Of a DNA stretch of 64,000 bases, positions 17,822 through 27,285 are shown piece after piece. How positions within the stretch are numbered: the first letter of the stretch is position 1; each line of letters begins with the position of its first letter. The position numbers and the translations under genes are program-made. The notes beneath the pieces are model-generated. The model was given only the letters and a program-made list of their open reading frames with translations. It ran no database searches and was not told the origin of the DNA. The stretch is from Kushneria avicenniae (GTDB lineage: Bacteria; Pseudomonadota; Gammaproteobacteria; Pseudomonadales; Halomonadaceae), in the NCBI RefSeq assembly GCF_900112585.1, contig NZ_FOLY01000003.1, positions 62,001 to 126,000 of the forward strand, written 5' to 3'.

Positions 17822-19249
17822 ATGACACAAACCACCAATCAATCCTGGGGCGGTCGCTTCAGCGAGCCGACCGACGCCTTCGTGGCGGCCTTTACCGCCT
17901 CCATCGGCTTCGACCAGCGCCTTTATCATCACGACATCCGCGGCTCGATTGCCCATGCCACCATGCTGGCTGGCGTCGGCGTGCTGACCACGGATGAGCG
18001 TGACGCCATCGTGAGCGGCCTTGAGCAGATCGAGGCCGAGATCGAGCGCGGCGAGATCGAGTGGTCCGTGGCGCTTGAAGATATTCACATGAACATCGAG
18101 GCGCGTCTGACCGAGCGCATCGGCATTGTCGGCAAGAAGCTGCATACCGGCCGCTCGCGCAACGACCAGATCGCCACCGACATTCGCCTGTATCTGCGTG
18201 ACGGCATCGATGCCGTGGCCGGCGAACTCTCGCGTCTGCGCCGGGGCCTGATCGAGCTGGCCGAGCGCGAGGCCGACACCATCATGCCGGGCTTTACCCA
18301 TCTGCAAAGCGCTCAGCCGGTAACCTTCGGCCATCACCTGCTGGCCTGGCAGGAGATGATCGCCCGTGACCAGGAGCGTCTGCTCGACGCCCGCAAGCGA
18401 GTCAACATCATGCCGCTGGGCGCTGCAGCGCTGGCCGGCACGACCTATCCGATTGATCGTCACGTGACCGCCGAGCTGCTGGGCTTTGAGCGCCCGGCCG
18501 AGAACTCGCTGGACGCGGTCAGTGATCGCGACTTCGCCATCGAATTCACCTCGTTTGCCAGCCTTTTGATGATGCACCTGTCGCGCATGAGCGAAGAGCT
18601 GGTGCTCTGGACCAGCGCCCAGTTTGATTTCATCGACCTGCCCGATCGCTTCTGCACCGGTTCCTCGATCATGCCGCAGAAGAAAAACCCCGACGTGCCC
18701 GAGCTGGTGCGCGGCAAGACCGGGCGTGTCTACGGCCACATGATGAGCCTTCTGACCCTGATGAAGTCCCAGCCGCTGGCCTACAACAAGGACAATCAGG
18801 AGGACAAGGAGCCGCTGTTCGATACGCTCGACACCGTGCTTGGCTCCCTGCGCGCCTTTGGCGACATGATCCCGGCAGTCCGCGCCAAAAGCGACAACAT
18901 GTACGTCGCGGCCAAACGCGGCTTCGCCACCGCCACCGATCTCGCCGATTACCTGGTGCGTCAGGGCGTGGCCTTCCGCGATGCCCACGAAATCGTCGGC
19001 AAGGCGGTTGCCTTTGGTATCGAAAAAGGTCGCGATCTGTCCGAGATGACGCTCGAAGAGCTGCAACGCTTCTCTGACAGCATCCGGGATGACATCTTCG
19101 AGGTGCTGACCCTGGAAGGCTCGGTAGCCGCGCGCAATCACATCGGCGGCACGGCCCCCGATCAGGTCCGCGCCGCGGCCCAGCGCGCCCGCGAGGCACT
19201 GGCGACGCTCCCTGCCCACGCCCTTGATCAGAAGGAGGCTACCCAATGA
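17822..19249 (+). CDS. argH: Argininosuccinate lyase
   Basis: This 475-residue enzyme splits argininosuccinate into arginine and fumarate, the last step of arginine synthesis. The fumarase/lyase superfamily signature [11 protein letters not shown] is at 280-290, with [12 protein letters not shown] (109-120) and the catalytic His in FTHLQSAQP. The open frame extends 78 codons upstream, but family alignment ([16 protein letters not shown]) places the start at 17822; an ATG at 17804 is possible. It overlaps lptM by 4 bp and leads a seven-gene operon to 24134. Confidence 0.96.
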   Translation: MTQTTNQSWGGRFSEPTDAFVAAFTASIGFDQRLYHHDIRGSIAHATMLAGVGVLTTDERDAIVSGLEQIEAEIERGEIEWSVALEDIHMNIEARLTERIGIVGKKLHTGRSRNDQIATDIRLYLRDGIDAVAGELSRLRRGLIELAEREADTIMPGFTHLQSAQPVTFGHHLLAWQEMIARDQERLLDARKRVNIMPLGAAALAGTTYPIDRHVTAELLGFERPAENSLDAVSDRDFAIEFTSFASLLMMHLSRMSEELVLWTSAQFDFIDLPDRFCTGSSIMPQKKNPDVPELVRGKTGRVYGHMMSLLTLMKSQPLAYNKDNQEDKEPLFDTLDTVLGSLRAFGDMIPAVRAKSDNMYVAAKRGFATATDLADYLVRQGVAFRDAHEIVGKAVAFGIEKGRDLSEMTLEELQRFSDSIRDDIFEVLTLEGSVAARNHIGGTAPDQVRAAAQRAREALATLPAHALDQKEATQ

Positions 19250-19626
19250 ACCGTCTGCTGATGGCCATGATGGCCGCTCTGGTACTGGTCGGCTGCGGCC
19301 AGACCGGCCCGCTCTATATGCCTGATAACCAACAGGCCCGCGACCGATACGACCCGCAGGGTGACTACGGTCCACAGGGCAACCAGGAACAGGAAGGTGC
19401 GCAGCAGGACAACGCCCAGCCGAACGATGCACAGCAAAACGATGCACAGCAAAACAATGCACCGCAAAACAATGCACCGCAGAACGATAACGCTGAAGGC
19501 CAGAGCGCGGTCAGCGTTCCCGAAGGCGACAGCAGCCCCGAAACCACGACGGCAGGTCAGGTCGGCGGTGCCGCCTCGACCGGGGCGCCTGCTGCACCGG
19601 CCGCTGCCGGTCAGGGGGGCACATGA
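19246..19626 (+). CDS. lptM: LptM (YifL)-type lipoprotein
   Basis: This 126-residue lipoprotein has a short signal peptide and lipobox LVGC, then GQTGPLYMP, the conserved CGxxGPLYxP head of LptM/YifL. LptM helps the outer-membrane LPS translocon LptD/LptE mature. Its location between argH and lysA is the conserved one. The tail is much longer than the usual ~60 residues and is Gln/Asn/Ala-rich, built on a 15-bp DNA repeat (19423-19482), then Pro/Ala/Gly-rich; it is probably disordered. Overlaps of 4 bp on both sides show operon membership. Confidence 0.88.
   Translation: MNRLLMAMMAALVLVGCGQTGPLYMPDNQQARDRYDPQGDYGPQGNQEQEGAQQDNAQPNDAQQNDAQQNNAPQNNAPQNDNAEGQSAVSVPEGDSSPETTTAGQVGGAASTGAPAAPAAAGQGGT
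19423..19482 (+). repeat. Four tandem 15-bp repeats inside lptM
   Basis: Two copies of AACGATGCACAGCAA (19423-19452) are followed by two of AACAATGCACCGCA(A/G) (19453-19482). Each unit encodes N(D/N)A(Q/P)Q, so copy-number change keeps the frame and only lengthens the disordered tail of the lipoprotein. Confidence 0.9.
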
Positions 19627-20909
19627 GCACGCATTTTGTCTGGCATGATGAGCAGCTTCACGTCGAGCAGCTGCCGCTTTCAAGCGTGGCCGAGCGCTTC
19701 GGCACGCCCTGCTATGTCTATTCAGCTGCCGCCTTTCGCCAGCACTTTCTGGATTATGCCCGGCCGCTCGAGGGCACGCGTCATCTGATCTGCTACGCCC
19801 TCAAGACCAACTCGAACCTGGCCATTCTCAACCTGCTGGCCCGTCTGGGGGCAGGCTTTGACATCGTCTCTATCGGTGAGCTCGAGCGCGTGCTGGCCGC
19901 CGGCGGCGACCCGGGCCGGGTGGTCTTTTCCGGTGTCGGCAAGCGCGAGGACGAAATGGTCCGGGCGCTGGAGGCGGGCATCAAGTGCTTCAACGTCGAA
20001 TCCGAAGCCGAGCTTGAGCGCCTCAACGAGGTGGCCGGGCGTTGCGATCAGGTGGCTGCGATCTCTATCCGGGTCAATCCGGATGTCGATGCCCGTACGC
20101 ATCCGTATATCTCCACCGGACTCAAGGACAACAAGTTCGGCATCGCAATTGCCGATGCCGAACGCGTCTATCAGCGCGCCGCTGCGCTGAGTCATGTCAA
20201 CCCGGTCGGCATTGACTGCCATATCGGCTCGCAGCTCACCGAGCTCTCGCCGTTTCTGGACGCACTGGATCGCCTGCTCACCCTGTATGATCGGCTCTCG
20301 GAGCTGGACATTCACATCGAGCATCTGGATCTGGGCGGTGGTCTGGGCGTGGATTATGCCGGCGAGACGCCGCCGCCGGTGGCGGACTATATCGCCGCCC
20401 TGCGCCAGCGCATCGGCAGCCGCGGCGTCGAACTGATCTTCGAGCCCGGCCGCTCGATCGCCGCCAATGCCGGTGTCCTGCTGACCCGGGTCGAGTATTT
20501 AAAGCCCGGCGAGGCGAAAAACTTTGCCATCGTCGACGCAGCGATGAACGATCTGATTCGGCCGACGCTCTATCAGGCCTGGCAGAACATCACCGGCGTG
20601 GACCGGCGCGCGACGCGCGAGATGAAGCACTGGGACATCGTTGGTCCGGTGTGCGAGTCCGGTGACTATCTGGGCAAGGATCGGGAGCTTGCCATTGCCC
20701 AGGGCGATCTGCTGGCGGTGCATTCCGCCGGTGCCTACGGTTTCGTGATGGCGTCGAACTACAACACCCGGTCGCGGCCGCCGGAGGTCATGGTGGTCGG
20801 TGATCAGATGCATCTGGTGCGCGAGCGCGAACCCCTGCAGACGCTCTGGGCCGGTGAGGCACTGCTGCCGGAGGCGGCCATCGCCCCGCAGGGAAGTCAC
20901 GCCTCATGA
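19623..20909 (+). CDS. lysA: Diaminopimelate decarboxylase
   Basis: This 428-residue PLP enzyme of fold type III decarboxylates meso-diaminopimelate to lysine. PLP Lys61 is in [11 protein letters not shown], the HIGSQ motif is about residue 200, the glycine-rich phosphate loop is [10 protein letters not shown], and the dimer-contributed catalytic Cys is in [10 protein letters not shown]. It overlaps lptM and dapF by 4 bp each, so lysA and dapF, consecutive enzymes of the same pathway, are coupled. Confidence 0.97.
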   Translation: MSTHFVWHDEQLHVEQLPLSSVAERFGTPCYVYSAAAFRQHFLDYARPLEGTRHLICYALKTNSNLAILNLLARLGAGFDIVSIGELERVLAAGGDPGRVVFSGVGKREDEMVRALEAGIKCFNVESEAELERLNEVAGRCDQVAAISIRVNPDVDARTHPYISTGLKDNKFGIAIADAERVYQRAAALSHVNPVGIDCHIGSQLTELSPFLDALDRLLTLYDRLSELDIHIEHLDLGGGLGVDYAGETPPPVADYIAALRQRIGSRGVELIFEPGRSIAANAGVLLTRVEYLKPGEAKNFAIVDAAMNDLIRPTLYQAWQNITGVDRRATREMKHWDIVGPVCESGDYLGKDRELAIAQGDLLAVHSAGAYGFVMASNYNTRSRPPEVMVVGDQMHLVREREPLQTLWAGEALLPEAAIAPQGSHAS

Positions 20910-21736
20910 TGCTGCATTTCACCAAGATGCACGGGCTGGGCAACGACTTCATGGTGGTCGATCTGGTCACCCAGCGGGCGCGGCTGGACAGCGAGCGCAT
21001 TCGCGCGCTGGCCGACCGACGCTTTGGCATCGGCTTCGATCAACTGCTGCTGGTCGAGCCACCGCTGCGTCCGGACATGGACTTTCGCTATCGTATCTTC
21101 AACGCCGACGGCAGCGAAGTGGAAAACTGCGGCAACGGTGCCCGCTGTTTTGCCCGCTTCGTGCTGGATCAGAAGCTCACTGCCAAACGCGAGATTGCTG
21201 TTCAGACCGCCGGTGGCAATCTGCTGCTGAAGGTGGTTGACGACGGTCGGGTTCGTGTCGATATGGGGGCGCCCCGTTTCGCGCCTGCCGACATTCCGCT
21301 GACGGCCGACGCCCCGGCGCATGACTACGCGCTGGACGTCGACGGTGAAACGGTGCATCTGGACGCCCTGTCGATGGGCAACCCCCATGCCGTGATCGAC
21401 GTTGACAGCGTCGATCACGCACCGGTGGCGACCCTCGGGCCGCGCATCGAGGCGCATCCGCGCTTCCCCAGGCGCGTCAACGTGGGCTTCATGGAGATCG
21501 TGTCCCGCCAGAGCGTGCGGCTGCGGGTGTTCGAGCGCGGCGTGGGCGAGACCCTGGCCTGCGGCACCGGCGCCTGCGCCGCCGTGGTCAGCGGCATTCG
21601 CCGCGGCCTGCTGGATCAGCACGTTGACGTGACCCTGCCCGGCGGTACCCTGAGCATCGAGTGGGCAGGTCCGGAACATCCGGTCATCATGACCGGGCCG
21701 GCCGAGCGCGTCTTTGACGGGCGTATCGTGATATAG
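20906..21736 (+). CDS. dapF: Diaminopimelate epimerase
   Basis: This 276-residue cofactor-free epimerase converts LL- to meso-diaminopimelate for lysine and peptidoglycan. The two catalytic cysteines lie in [11 protein letters not shown] (Cys75) and [10 protein letters not shown] (about 219). The start [11 protein letters not shown] is canonical. Two ATG codons are adjacent (20906 and 20909); the first overlaps the lysA stop. Confidence 0.97.
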   Translation: MMLHFTKMHGLGNDFMVVDLVTQRARLDSERIRALADRRFGIGFDQLLLVEPPLRPDMDFRYRIFNADGSEVENCGNGARCFARFVLDQKLTAKREIAVQTAGGNLLLKVVDDGRVRVDMGAPRFAPADIPLTADAPAHDYALDVDGETVHLDALSMGNPHAVIDVDSVDHAPVATLGPRIEAHPRFPRRVNVGFMEIVSRQSVRLRVFERGVGETLACGTGACAAVVSGIRRGLLDQHVDVTLPGGTLSIEWAGPEHPVIMTGPAERVFDGRIVI

Positions 21737-21757
21737 CATGCCCCTTCGGGAGATGAC

Positions 21758-22456
21758 ATGACCGATGACAGCACTGCCCCTGATCAACCCGGCGCCGAGA
21801 CACTTGACGCCGATCAGGTCAGCGACTGGCTTTCACGCCACCCCGACTTTTTTGAAGGGCGTGAGGCACTGCTGGCCTCGTTGCACATTGCCCACCCGCA
21901 GACCGGCGGCGCCGTATCGCTGGTCGAGCGATTGATTGCAACCCTGCGCGCGCGCACCGAGCAGGCCGAGGGCCAGCATCAGGCGCTTTTGAATGCCGCG
22001 CGCCAGTTCGACCAGCAGGCAGGCGCCATGCGCGCACTGACCCTGTCGCTTTTGCAGTCGGAAAGCCGGGATTCGTTGGCCCAGACACTGACGGCCGAAC
22101 TGGGGGAGCGTTTCAACGTGTCGCATCTGGCGCTGTGGCGACAGCTTCTTCCCGGTGAATGGGCCCAGCCGCCCACCCATGCCCTTGATGACGATACCGA
22201 TCAATGGATTGCCACGCGGCTGCCGACAGCCGGTGACGGCCTGACGCTGGACAGCACCACCGCCGAGCGTCTGCTGCCCGGCACATCCCTGGCGGGCGGC
22301 CGCTGCGTCGCGACCCGGCTGGCGCTGGGCGAGCGTCACGGCTATCTGGTGCTGGCGCATCCCTTTGATACCACCCTGCCCTGGATCATGGCCACGGAGA
22401 ACATGACCTGGCTGGGTCAGGTCACGGCCTGCCTGCTGCAGCGAACCCCGTCATGA
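21758..22456 (+). CDS. DUF484 family protein
   Basis: This 232-residue protein matches the DUF484 family (GAF-like fold) found between dapF and xerC in many proteobacteria. The typical VSDWLSRHPDFFEGREALLA opening (about 22-41) is followed by a helical linker with GAVSLVERL and a C-terminal GAF-like part (about 95-230). Function is unknown. It overlaps xerC by 4 bp. Confidence 0.88.
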   Translation: MTDDSTAPDQPGAETLDADQVSDWLSRHPDFFEGREALLASLHIAHPQTGGAVSLVERLIATLRARTEQAEGQHQALLNAARQFDQQAGAMRALTLSLLQSESRDSLAQTLTAELGERFNVSHLALWRQLLPGEWAQPPTHALDDDTDQWIATRLPTAGDGLTLDSTTAERLLPGTSLAGGRCVATRLALGERHGYLVLAHPFDTTLPWIMATENMTWLGQVTACLLQRTPS

Positions 22457-23415
22457 GCGCCCTGCTGCCACTGGTCGAGACCTTTATCGAACGCCTGCGC
22501 CATCGGCACAGCCCGGCCACGATCGATGCCTATCGTCGCGATCTGGCGGCGCTGATGGCATTCATGGACCGCGAGGAGATTCCCTCGTGGGACGCGCTCG
22601 ACATGCATCACCTGCGCCGGTTTCTGGGCCGTGAGCGTACCCGTGGCCTGGCCGCACGCAGCCTGGCACGGCGTCAGGCGGCCATCCGCCGCTTCTGCGA
22701 TCTGCTGGTCGAGCAGAATCTGCTGAGCCACAACCCCGCCCGGCTGCTGGACACGCCCAAAATGCCACGGCATCTGCCGCGACCGGTCGATGTCGATGTG
22801 CTCGGACAGTTTCTCGATACACCGCATGACGGTTCACCGCTGGCACTGCGCGACCAGGCCATGCTGGAGCTCTGCTATTCCAGCGGCCTGCGCCTGGCCG
22901 AGCTTGCCGGTATCGACCTGAGCGATATCGATGCGCAGCGCGCCCGGGTCCGCGGCAAGGGCGACAAGCCTCGCCAGGTCCCCATCGGCCGGCGTGCCGC
23001 TACCGCACTGGCCGACTGGCTGAAGGTGCGGGGCATGCTGGCCGGCCCGCATGAGCCGGCCCTGTTTGTCAGCACCCGCGGGCAGCGCCTGGGCCATCGC
23101 GCCATTCAACTGCGCATGGCGCACCTTGGACGCGAACGCGGGCTGCCGGAGCATCTGCACCCGCACCGCCTGCGCCACAGCTTTGCCAGCCATCTGCTGG
23201 AATCCAGCCAAGACCTGCGCGCCGTACAGGAGCTGCTGGGCCATGCCCATCTCTCCACCACCCAGGTCTACACCCGGCTGGACTGGCAGCATCTGGCCGA
23301 CACCTTTGATCGCGCTCATCCACGCGCGCACCGCCGCCCCGGCACCGAACGCCACTCATCCTCCCGTGAGGCCGCGCCTTCCGGGACCTCGGACAATCAG
23401 GACACGCCCTCATGA
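22453..23415 (+). CDS. xerC: Tyrosine recombinase XerC
   Basis: This 320-residue site-specific recombinase resolves chromosome dimers at dif with XerD. The complete catalytic set is visible: Arg147 (SSGLRLAEL), Lys169 (RGKGDKPRQVP), His238 and Arg241 (HPHRLRHSF), His264 (LGHAHLSTTQ) and the nucleophile Tyr273 (VYTR). The SAM-like N-terminal core-binding domain is about 5-95. An extra Ser/Pro/Arg-rich tail of about 30 residues follows the catalytic domain. The locus order is the conserved chromosomal one, so this is housekeeping XerC rather than an integrase of a mobile element. Confidence 0.96.
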   Translation: MSALLPLVETFIERLRHRHSPATIDAYRRDLAALMAFMDREEIPSWDALDMHHLRRFLGRERTRGLAARSLARRQAAIRRFCDLLVEQNLLSHNPARLLDTPKMPRHLPRPVDVDVLGQFLDTPHDGSPLALRDQAMLELCYSSGLRLAELAGIDLSDIDAQRARVRGKGDKPRQVPIGRRAATALADWLKVRGMLAGPHEPALFVSTRGQRLGHRAIQLRMAHLGRERGLPEHLHPHRLRHSFASHLLESSQDLRAVQELLGHAHLSTTQVYTRLDWQHLADTFDRAHPRAHRRPGTERHSSSREAAPSGTSDNQDTPS

Positions 23416-24134
23416 TCAAGGCCATCACTTTCGATCTCGACGACACCTTCTGGGACAACGGCCCGGTGATGGCCGCCACCGAGCCCGGTCACTACCAATG
23501 GCTCGATGAGCAGATCGGCCATGCCGCCCGCTTCCCGCTGGAGGAGTATCAGCGTCGCCGCATGGCGCTGGCACAGCAGTATCCGTTGTATCGGGGGGAC
23601 TTTACCTGGCTGCGGCGCAAGACCCTCACCGACATGCTGGTCGAGTTCGGTCTGGCCGGTGATGAGGCCGGTCGCTGGGCCGATGACACCATCGAGCACA
23701 TGCTGACGCTGCGCCACGACGTGACGATCTTTGAAGAAGTGCCGGCCATGCTGGAAAGACTGCGCGGTCGCGGGATACGTCTGGGCGCGATCACCAACGG
23801 CAATGTGGATCTGGAACGTCTGGTCATCGCCGAGCACTTTGACGTCATCATCAAGGCCGGCGTGGCGCTGGCGCCCAAGCCCGATGCGCGCTGCTTTCTG
23901 TCGGCCATGGCCCGGCTCGGCATGGCCGCACCGCGCGAGACGGTCCATGTGGGCGATTCATGGGCCGAGGATGCGCTGCCGGCACAGCGCCTGGGCATGC
24001 ATGTGGCCTGGATCGATGCCAAAAATACCGGACTGCCCGAGCAGCCCCCCGGCGGTATCCACCGGCTGACCCACATTCGCGAGCTCGAAACGCTGCTGGC
24101 AACGCTTGAGTCTTCAGGTGATGATCAGCGGTGA
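23412..24134 (+). CDS. HAD-superfamily hydrolase (YigB-like)
   Basis: This 240-residue HAD phosphatase has motif I FDLDDTFWDN (Asp8 nucleophile, Asp10), motif II in GAITNGN, the motif III Lys in ALAPKPD and motif IV VGDSWAEDA. It corresponds by position and sequence to E. coli YigB, an FMN/5-amino-6-ribitylaminouracil phosphate phosphatase, which follows xerC in many genomes. It overlaps xerC by 4 bp and ends the operon. Confidence 0.88.
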   Translation: MIKAITFDLDDTFWDNGPVMAATEPGHYQWLDEQIGHAARFPLEEYQRRRMALAQQYPLYRGDFTWLRRKTLTDMLVEFGLAGDEAGRWADDTIEHMLTLRHDVTIFEEVPAMLERLRGRGIRLGAITNGNVDLERLVIAEHFDVIIKAGVALAPKPDARCFLSAMARLGMAAPRETVHVGDSWAEDALPAQRLGMHVAWIDAKNTGLPEQPPGGIHRLTHIRELETLLATLESSGDDQR

Positions 24135-24315
24135 CAGCGGAAATCCGGAAAAATTCAGTTACCTTTTAAAACACTCGACTATTATTGGGTCATGAAATAA
24201 TAAGCACGCTTTTATAGCGCTTCACGAGGCATCAAAGCATGCCCCGATCGACAATAATGACTGCCTGGCGCGGGTGTTCATCCTTTTTCATCGACCCTGA
24301 TAGGCTCTCCGGATC

Positions 24316-24654
24316 ATGCGTCCTCTCGACATTCTCAGCATTACGCTGGTGCTCTGTGGCATGGCACTGGTCATTGCACTGCCCATGGCAGACAAGGTGA
24401 CGCTTTCAAATCAACAGAGCGTCGAGCAGCGCAGTGCGACCCTGCACTACCCGGGGCAGCAGAGACAGACCAGCGCGCTCTGGCAGTTTGAGGGCGAGCA
24501 GGGTCAGTCACGGCCCACGCTTTTTGACCCCGACCGCTCCAGTGACGGCGCTCGTCTGATGCAGAGCGTGCCGGGGGTTTTACATGCCCCGGAAACGCCT
24601 GCGCCCACCATGGGCATGCGCTACCCGGCCGGCCGCCAGATCTATAGCTTCTGA
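24316..24654 (+). CDS. Small hypothetical membrane-anchored or secreted protein
   Basis: I do not recognise this 112-residue protein. Residues 6-24 form one hydrophobic segment (ILSITLVLCGMALVIALPM) that could be a signal anchor, followed by a soluble Gln/Ser/Pro-rich region without cysteines. It stands alone between the xerC operon and engB. The 181 bp before it is AT-richer than its surroundings and may hold the promoter, but no clear elements were identified. Confidence 0.6.
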   Translation: MRPLDILSITLVLCGMALVIALPMADKVTLSNQQSVEQRSATLHYPGQQRQTSALWQFEGEQGQSRPTLFDPDRSSDGARLMQSVPGVLHAPETPAPTMGMRYPAGRQIYSF

Positions 24655-24681
24655 CCCTGTCGTTCATGAAAAGCCGTCGTT

Positions 24682-24704
24682 CCTGAAAAATCGTCGTTTT
24701 CAGG
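24682..24704. terminator. Hairpin between convergent genes, likely bidirectional terminator
   Basis: A perfect 8-bp inverted repeat (CCTGAAAA / TTTTCAGG, 7-nt loop) lies between the small protein stop (24654) and the convergent engB stop (24764). The stem itself carries A4 and T4 blocks. Confidence 0.5.
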
Positions 24705-24763
24705 GTCCGTCGCTTCCAGCCCTTCAGAGCCCACGGCCTCCAGAACATACCGGACCCGCTTGA

Positions 24764-25390
24764 TCAGGTCGGCTCTTCGCCCGGCGTCAGCCAGCGGCAG
24801 AGCCGGTCGTTGAGCGCCTCCACGCCCTGTCGTTCCTGCGACGAGAAAAGCTGTACGCTGACCAGATCTTCCCACTCCCTGAGCTGATGGCGCACCTTCG
24901 ACAGCACACCCATGGCCGCCCCACGCTTGAGCTTGTCGGCCTTGGTCAGCAGGATGTGCAGGGGCATATCGTTGTCATCCGCCCAGCCCATCATCATCTG
25001 ATCAAACTCGGTCAGCGGATGGCGAACGTCCATGACCAGCACCGTCCCCTGCAGGGAGCGCCGCTCGCGCAGATAGTGCGCCAGATGCTCCTGCCACTTG
25101 CGACGCACGGCCTCCGGCACCTTCGCATAGCCGTAGCCGGGCAGATCGACCAGCCGATATTGCGGATCACCCACGGTGAAAAAATTGATCAGCTGCGTGC
25201 GTCCAGGCGTTCTCGACGTGCGCGCCAGCGCCTTTTGTTGGGTCAGGGTATTGATGGCACTGGATTTGCCGGCATTGGAGCGTCCGGCAAAGGCCACCTC
25301 GAGCCCGTTATCCGCCGGACAGCTCGCCAGCGTCGGGGCACTGGTCAGAAAGGTGGCCGACTGAAAATGATGACGCATGACATCCGACAT
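24764..25390 (-). CDS. engB: Ribosome biogenesis GTP-binding protein EngB/YihA
   Basis: This 208-residue GTPase of the TrmE-Era-EngA-EngB group acts in large-subunit assembly. G1 is GRSNAGKSS (36-44), G2 contains [15 protein letters not shown]3 DLPGYGYA and G4 TKAD. The open frame runs back to 25450, but the extra 20 residues are encoded by a tandem DNA repeat and are not family-like, so the ATG at 25390 is chosen. It is divergent from dsbA, a common association in gammaproteobacteria. Confidence 0.93.
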   Translation of the reverse strand: MSDVMRHHFQSATFLTSAPTLASCPADNGLEVAFAGRSNAGKSSAINTLTQQKALARTSRTPGRTQLINFFTVGDPQYRLVDLPGYGYAKVPEAVRRKWQEHLAHYLRERRSLQGTVLVMDVRHPLTEFDQMMMGWADDNDMPLHILLTKADKLKRGAAMGVLSKVRHQLREWEDLVSVQLFSSQERQGVEALNDRLCRWLTPGEEPT

Positions 25391-25401
25391 GGGGCTATTT
25401 C

Positions 25402-25437
25402 CAACGATGAGGCAATGGGCAACGATGAGACAATGGC
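25402..25437. repeat. 18-bp tandem duplication upstream of engB
   Basis: Two 18-bp units, CAACGATGAGGCAATGGG and CAACGATGAGACAATGGC, lie head-to-tail 11 bp before the engB start codon, inside its leader and ribosome-access region. They differ at two positions. Confidence 0.85.
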
Positions 25438-25604
25438 GCGAGTGTAACACCCCGGATGAACGCCTCGCTCGTCAGTCGTGTCCGGGTCTGCCATGATGGC
25501 AGGGAACCCTTCGAGCGTTGAACGTTCAAAGTAACGCGACATAACATGCTGATAACAACAGCACTCGAATATCGAATCATATTGGCTGTTCAGGGAGAAA
25601 CGCT

Positions 25605-26267
25605 GTGATGCTGAAGAATGTTCCGGGCGCTCGCTGGCTGATCGCCGTCGTTGCCGTTTGTGGTCTGTCGAGCATGGCCGTGGCGGCCGAGCCGGTCGCC
25701 GGACAGGATTACGAAGTCCTCGATAAACCGGTTTCCAGTGAACTGCCCGATGGCCAGATCGGTGTGACCGAAGTCTTCTGGTATGGCTGCCCGCACTGCT
25801 ACGCACTGGAAGAGCCGCTGGAAGCCTGGGTAGACACCCTGCCTGACGACGTCACCTTCGAACGTCTGCCGGCCACCATGGGCAAGGTCTGGATGCGTCA
25901 CGCCACGGCCTATTATGCGGCACAGGAGCTGGGCATCTTCAACACGAAGTTTCATCGTGCCTTCTTTGACGCCATCCAGAAGGATGGTCATCGCATGACC
26001 GATGACGACGAGATCGCCGAGTTCTTCACCCATTACGGCGTCAGCAAGGATGAGGCCCTCAAGGCGCTCAACTCCTTTGGCGTCAAGAGCCAGCTCAATC
26101 AGGCCAATGCCCGTATGAAGGCCTACAAGCTCATGGGCGTACCGGCGCTGGTTGTCGATGGCCGCTACGTCATTACGCCGCGCTCGGCCAACGGCCTGGA
26201 CAACATGCCTAAAATCGCCGAGGCCCTGATCGAGAAAACGCGTCAGGAGCAGGAAGGCAACGACTGA
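25605..26267 (+). CDS. dsbA: Periplasmic thiol:disulfide oxidoreductase DsbA
   Basis: This 220-residue protein has a signal peptide ending near AVAAEP (about 28) and a thioredoxin fold with an inserted helical domain. The active site is Cys62-Pro-His-Cys65 (WYGCPHCYALEE) and the cis-Pro loop is MGVPALVVDG. It introduces disulfides into exported proteins and is reoxidised by DsbB. It is divergent from engB across about 215 bp and followed by a strong hairpin at 26283. Confidence 0.95.
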   Translation: MMLKNVPGARWLIAVVAVCGLSSMAVAAEPVAGQDYEVLDKPVSSELPDGQIGVTEVFWYGCPHCYALEEPLEAWVDTLPDDVTFERLPATMGKVWMRHATAYYAAQELGIFNTKFHRAFFDAIQKDGHRMTDDDEIAEFFTHYGVSKDEALKALNSFGVKSQLNQANARMKAYKLMGVPALVVDGRYVITPRSANGLDNMPKIAEALIEKTRQEQEGND

Positions 26268-26282
26268 TTCCTCGTGCCGGTG

Positions 26283-26309
26283 GCCCGATACGGCAATGCC
26301 GTGTCGGGC
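26283..26309 (+). terminator. Hairpin after dsbA
   Basis: A 12-bp stem with one G-T wobble (GCCCGATACGGC / GCCGTGTCGGGC) and a 3-nt loop starts 15 bp after the dsbA stop. It is followed by a pyrimidine-rich but not T-rich tract, so termination may be partial and the EEP gene could be read through. Confidence 0.55.
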
Positions 26310-26339
26310 TCTCCTCTGCTCTGCCCATCGGGATATTGA

Positions 26340-27164
26340 ATGCAGGACGACAGCCAAAGCGATCGCACAACCTCTTTGAAGCTGCTCACCTTCAACATGC
26401 AGGTGGGTATCCACACGCACGCCTATCATCACTACGTCACGCGCAGCTGGCAGCACTTTCTGCCCAATCGCGGTCGCGCTACCCGGCTCGATGCGATGTG
26501 TGACACCTTCCGGGAGTTCGATGTAATCGGGCTGCAGGAAGTGGACGGTGGCAGCTTTCGCTCAAGCAATATCAATCACGTGGAATATCTGGCCGCTCAG
26601 GCCGGCTTCCCCTACGCCTCGCAGCAGCTCAACCGCGACTTCGGCCGGTTTGCCAAGCACAGCAACGGTCTGCTCAGTCGTCTGGCCATCAGCCATACCA
26701 GCAATCACCGACTGCCGGGCCCCAAGGGGCGCGGCGCGATGCATATCCGCTTCGGTGAAGGCCCTGAAGCCCTGCACCTTTTCGTGCTGCATCTGGCGCT
26801 GGGCACGCGCACTCAGCATCTCCAGCTCGACTACATCAGCGAACTGATCGCTCCGCTCAAGAACGTCATTATCATGGGCGATCTGAACTGCACGCTTGAA
26901 AAGCTCAGGGCCCATCCGCGTTTTTCCCGCGCGCTGGCCCTTGATCAGGGCCGTGGCATTCCCAGCTATCCGGCCTGGCAGCCCAATCGTGCGCTGGATC
27001 ACATCCTCGGCTCACCGGCGCTGAAGATGCATCATCTGCGCGCGCTGCCGCCGCTTTACTCCGATCATCTGCCGCTGGCCGTGGAGATCACCCTGCCGCT
27101 GCCCTGTGCGCGCAGCATCTCCATTGCAGGGCTTGGGGGCACCACCCCGGAGAGCGTGCGCTAG
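26340..27164 (+). CDS. Endonuclease/exonuclease/phosphatase (EEP) family protein
   Basis: This 274-residue protein has the EEP fold: LLTFNMQVG near the start (Asn metal/phosphate binding), IGLQEVDGG (Glu, about 69), the GDLNCT motif (about 181, Asp/Asn) and the terminal YSDHLPLAVEI (Asp-His pair). Members cleave nucleic acids or phospholipids/phosphodiesters; without a signal peptide this one is probably cytoplasmic. Its position after dsbA is typical of pseudomonads. It ends at the perfect hairpin 27225-27258 shared with the nuo operon. Confidence 0.85.
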   Translation: MQDDSQSDRTTSLKLLTFNMQVGIHTHAYHHYVTRSWQHFLPNRGRATRLDAMCDTFREFDVIGLQEVDGGSFRSSNINHVEYLAAQAGFPYASQQLNRDFGRFAKHSNGLLSRLAISHTSNHRLPGPKGRGAMHIRFGEGPEALHLFVLHLALGTRTQHLQLDYISELIAPLKNVIIMGDLNCTLEKLRAHPRFSRALALDQGRGIPSYPAWQPNRALDHILGSPALKMHHLRALPPLYSDHLPLAVEITLPLPCARSISIAGLGGTTPESVR

Positions 27165-27224
27165 CCATCGCAGCGGCCGTACCACACAGCACAATGCAAA
27201 GCAGCACAACGACGCAGTAAAACG

Positions 27225-27258
27225 CAGAGCGCCCCATCCCAAAGGATGGGGCGCTCTG
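27225..27258. terminator. Bidirectional terminator between the EEP gene and nuoN
   Basis: A perfect 15-bp stem (CAGAGCGCCCCATCC / GGATGGGGCGCTCTG) with loop CAAA lies between the convergent EEP and nuoN stops. No long T-run follows on either strand, but stem strength and position make a shared terminator the simplest reading. Confidence 0.75.
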
Positions 27259-27285
27259 ACATGACCACGAAGCAAAAGCAACGGC

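Noticed and set aside
17540-19477. 645-codon minus-strand open frame opposite argH and lptM
   Set aside because: It shadows two well-supported genes, and part of its translation (repeated [10 protein letters not shown]-type residues) merely mirrors the lptM repeat.
22453-23415. Integrase of a mobile element
   Set aside because: The tyrosine recombinase lies in the conserved dapF-DUF484-xerC-HAD order, with no attachment repeats or phage genes nearby, so it is chromosomal XerC.
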